Source: Bradyrhizobium campsiandrae (GTDB lineage: Bacteria > Pseudomonadota > Alphaproteobacteria > Rhizobiales > Xanthobacteraceae). From it: DNA of 62,908 nt. Both the position numbers and the translations under genes were made by a program. The DNA lies in assembly GCF_014529705.1 (NCBI RefSeq), contig NZ_JAANIH010000052.1, positions 1 to 62,908 of the forward strand, written 5' to 3'. The notes beneath the pieces were generated by a model. It saw only the letters and a list, made by a program, of their open reading frames with translations, was not told the DNA's origin and searched no databases. This document shows positions 61,476 to 62,908 of this stretch, in pieces (the stretch's first letter is position 1; each line of letters begins with the position of its first letter).

Positions 61476-61726
61476 GAATTTGCTACGGGAAGCGCGCGCG
61501 CATCGCTCGCCAAGGATTCGAAATTCGTCTGCGACTATTTCGACGAGGACCTGCATTACCTTTTGCTGCGTCAACGCGGTCGAGCGCTCGGCTGGTTCGT
61601 GCGCGCCAAGGGCGGACCGAGCGGAGAGTCTGGCCGAGCGACCCTGGCTATCTCACGCCAGACAAAGCATGCACGAAGCCCGGCCAGATCTATTACGGCC
61701 CTTCCGGCAGACGTAGCTACCATTAA
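61476..61726 (+). pseudogene. Integrase N-terminal (arm-binding) domain fragment
   Basis: The plus strand encodes a diverged integrase N-terminus: LAKDSKFVCDYFDEDLHYLLLRQRGRALGWFVRAKG, then after a one-base frameshift near 61608 GRTERRVWPSDPGYLTPDK and QIYYG, the usual end of the arm-binding domain. It stops at 61726. The rest of the enzyme is missing. It lies about 160 bases from the tRNA-Lys fragment, as expected for an element end. Its 3' part overlaps the C-terminus of the small secreted-protein gene on the other strand. Confidence 0.6.
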
Positions 61727-61943
61727 AACTAACGCCGTGGCCCTTCTGCCCTCGAAAATAGTATCGACCTAGCCGAAAATCGAGCCAGACCACTTCGTCA
61801 TCCGGGCAGTGTCGTTGTACCAGCACCTCATGGCGAAACGGCGTCAGCGGTATTGCAAGTGAGTTTCGAATTCCGCACAGCATTGTCAGCAAGAGCACAA
61901 AGTGACCAGCGCCTCTGAAACATCTCATGATACGCACAGTCAC
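61653..61943 (-). CDS. Small secreted cysteine-bracketed protein, C-terminus altered by integrase DNA
   Basis: A 96-residue protein with an N-terminal hydrophobic signal (GAGHFVLLLTMLCGIRNSLA). The mature part has CPDDEVVWLDFRLGRYYFRGQKGHGVSFNGSYVC, which matches small Rhizobiales exported proteins of pattern CPxDxVVW...YxxxGxRxxG...GxYxC (recalled pattern, function unknown). GTG 61943 overlaps the upstream stop; GTG 61937 or ATG 61928 are alternatives. The last 15-20 residues are antisense to the integrase fragment, suggesting that the original end was replaced by a junction near 61700-61712. Confidence 0.6.
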   Translation of the reverse strand: MTVRIMRCFRGAGHFVLLLTMLCGIRNSLAIPLTPFRHEVLVQRHCPDDEVVWLDFRLGRYYFRGQKGHGVSFNGSYVCRKGRNRSGRASCMLCLA

Positions 61944-62374
61944 CTCAGCGAGATCGTTATTTGGCTGAGGTTGGCAGCAAATTCCACTCCGGCCTTGGGC
62001 CCCTGCAAGACCATCACGACGCCGTTGTCGTTTCGCAGGTGGACACCACCAACACCTCCGACGAGAGCGCCACCACCACCAACCGAGCTGTAGGTGCCAG
62101 CGAAGTCGCGGACGTCTCTGATGCCGGAGGCCCAGCCTTCCAGGCGGCCGGCCGTCGCGCCGGCCGTGATGCCGAGACTTATTCCTGTGACGCGGAACGG
62201 ATAGGTACGGCCGCGATAGGTCAACACGCCGTCGCCGCCGCCGCCACCAACCAGCAGGCCCGCCTTGACGATCTTGACCCGGACATGACCGCCGGCTTGC
62301 CCAAACGCGGGGCTCGCCGCGGTGCCGACGGCGAACAGCGCGATGGCCGCAAGGCGGATGATCGACCGCAGCAT
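61940..62374 (-). CDS. Conserved secreted glycine-rich hypothetical protein
   Basis: A 144-residue protein with a clear signal peptide (MLRSIIRLAAIALFAVGTAASPAFGQ). The mature part is rich in glycine and beta-strand-like repeats (GGGGGDGVLTYRGRTYPF; GGGGALVGGVGGVHLRNDNG) and ends VEFAANLSQITISL. It resembles conserved exported proteins of unknown function in proteobacteria. ATG 62374 is used; ATG 62386 is also in frame. It follows the DUF2950 gene by 13 bases and probably shares its transcript. Confidence 0.7.
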   Translation of the reverse strand: MLRSIIRLAAIALFAVGTAASPAFGQAGGHVRVKIVKAGLLVGGGGGDGVLTYRGRTYPFRVTGISLGITAGATAGRLEGWASGIRDVRDFAGTYSSVGGGGALVGGVGGVHLRNDNGVVMVLQGPKAGVEFAANLSQITISLR

Positions 62375-62387
62375 GGCCCCTCTCATC

Positions 62388-62908
62388 TCACGGTTTCGAC
62401 GCATCGACCTTCTTCCAGGTCTGGTCGGGATCAAACAGCGTGAGGCGCTTGGCCACGAAGTCGGTGCGTGCGCCGAGATCCTTCTGGTAGACGACGCCGG
62501 CATGGTTGACCAGGAAGGTCATCACGCCGGAATTGCCGTACTCTGCCGGCCAGGCAATCAGCGCGAAGCCGCCGATCATCTTGCCTTTGACGACGTAGTT
62601 CAAGGCGCCCCCGGGGGCGTCGGGCCCCTGCCCCTTCAGGATGCGGAAGTAGTAGCCGTGATAAGGCGTCATGCCCTCGCCGGCTTTGTAGCCCTCGCTC
62701 GAGGCTTGCGCCGCCAGGGGTCCTAGCGGGCTCGGATCGCTGTCGTCGCGCCAAAACAATCCATCCTTCTTGCCGGGCGAAGACATGATGTGCTGCGCGT
62801 AGACGCCGGCGCCCTCGCCGCGGTCCTTGTCGGCATATTCGTTCTGCGCGTCGACGAAGGCGAGCGCGGTCTGGATCGCGTCGAGTTCGTTGCGTCCGAT
62901 GCGACGGC
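62388..62908 (-). CDS. DUF2950 family protein, 5' end outside the window
   Basis: The minus strand from the window end encodes at least 173 residues of a DUF2950 protein, with AIQTALAFVDAQNEYA, FWRDDSDPSPLGPLAAQA, YHGYYFRILKGQGPDAPGGALNYVVKGKMIGGFALIAWPAEYGNSGVMTFLVNHAGVVYQKDLG, all characteristic. The usual N-terminal signal lies beyond 62908. Periplasmic, function unknown. It stands first in a run with two further small secreted-protein genes. Confidence 0.85.
   Translation of the reverse strand, partial: RRIGRNELDAIQTALAFVDAQNEYADKDRGEGAGVYAQHIMSSPGKKDGLFWRDDSDPSPLGPLAAQASSEGYKAGEGMTPYHGYYFRILKGQGPDAPGGALNYVVKGKMIGGFALIAWPAEYGNSGVMTFLVNHAGVVYQKDLGARTDFVAKRLTLFDPDQTWKKVDASKP

Noticed and set aside
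1..62908. CRISPR array, rRNA operon, replication origin, or a local sigma-54 activator gene
   Set aside because: No regularly spaced direct repeats, rRNA sequence, DnaA-box cluster or AAA+ GAFTGA-type protein was seen in the window.

Overview
The window reads as chromosomal DNA of a Bradyrhizobium-like alphaproteobacterium (inference). It is GC-rich throughout, packed with ATGA-overlapping operons, carries a palindromic intergenic repeat of the type common in Rhizobiales (23832-23949), and its integrase remnants and small secreted proteins resemble those of that group. Almost every gene belongs to uptake and catabolism of nitrogen-containing organic compounds (peptides, amides, hydantoins or other cyclic ureides, N-heterocycles).

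Layout. (1) 1-7789: two oppositely oriented pieces of a GntR regulator, then a plus-strand operon with an M20 amidohydrolase, an oligopeptide-type ABC transporter whose two ATPases are fused, and a second M20 protein. (2) 7878-13276: a minus-strand operon (flavin reductase, N-carbamoyl-L-amino-acid-hydrolase type M20 enzyme, alpha/beta hydrolase, aminotransferase, SDR) next to an FCD-type GntR regulator. (3) 13423-19955: a divergent plus-strand operon behind a sigma-54 promoter, with an NMT1/ThiY-type ABC transporter, class II aldolase, NtaA-type flavin monooxygenase and a formamidase-like hydrolase. (4) 20057-34241: a possible ten-gene minus-strand unit (cyclic amidohydrolase, three-subunit molybdenum hydroxylase, branched-chain-type ABC transporter, Rieske ferredoxin), a divergent MarR regulator, an NCS1 permease and a formamidase/acetamidase. 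Both outward promoters here are sigma-54 type and each carries the same 18-bp palindromic operator at its start site. (5) 34274-42746: a second oligopeptide-type ABC transporter (again with fused ATPases, and another sigma-54 promoter), FAD monooxygenase, SDR and epimerase. (6) 42835-53760: hydantoin racemase, flavin reductase, N-carbamoyl-D-amino-acid hydrolase, acyl-CoA synthetase, class III aminotransferase, hydantoinase/oxoprolinase HyuB and HyuA, and a MocR regulator. (7) 53878-61726: mosaic mobile DNA: a decayed tyrosine integrase, a 104-bp inverted-repeat element, a LysR-controlled cluster (MFS permease, amidohydrolase, Rieske ferredoxin, PEP-mutase/isocitrate-lyase enzyme, ferredoxin reductase), the 3' end of a tRNA-Lys and an integrase N-terminal fragment. 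(8) 61653-62908: three small secreted-protein genes, the last (DUF2950) running out of the window.

How they work together (inference): transporters bring in amides, cyclic ureides or N-heterocycles; molybdenum hydroxylase, monooxygenases and cyclic amidohydrolases activate and open rings; carbamoylases, formamidases and M20 enzymes release the nitrogen; racemase, aminotransferases, dehydrogenases and a CoA ligase handle the carbon skeleton. Four sigma-54 promoters tie the transporters and enzymes to nitrogen status, with local MarR, GntR, MocR and LysR proteins providing substrate sensing. No sigma-54 activator is encoded in the window.
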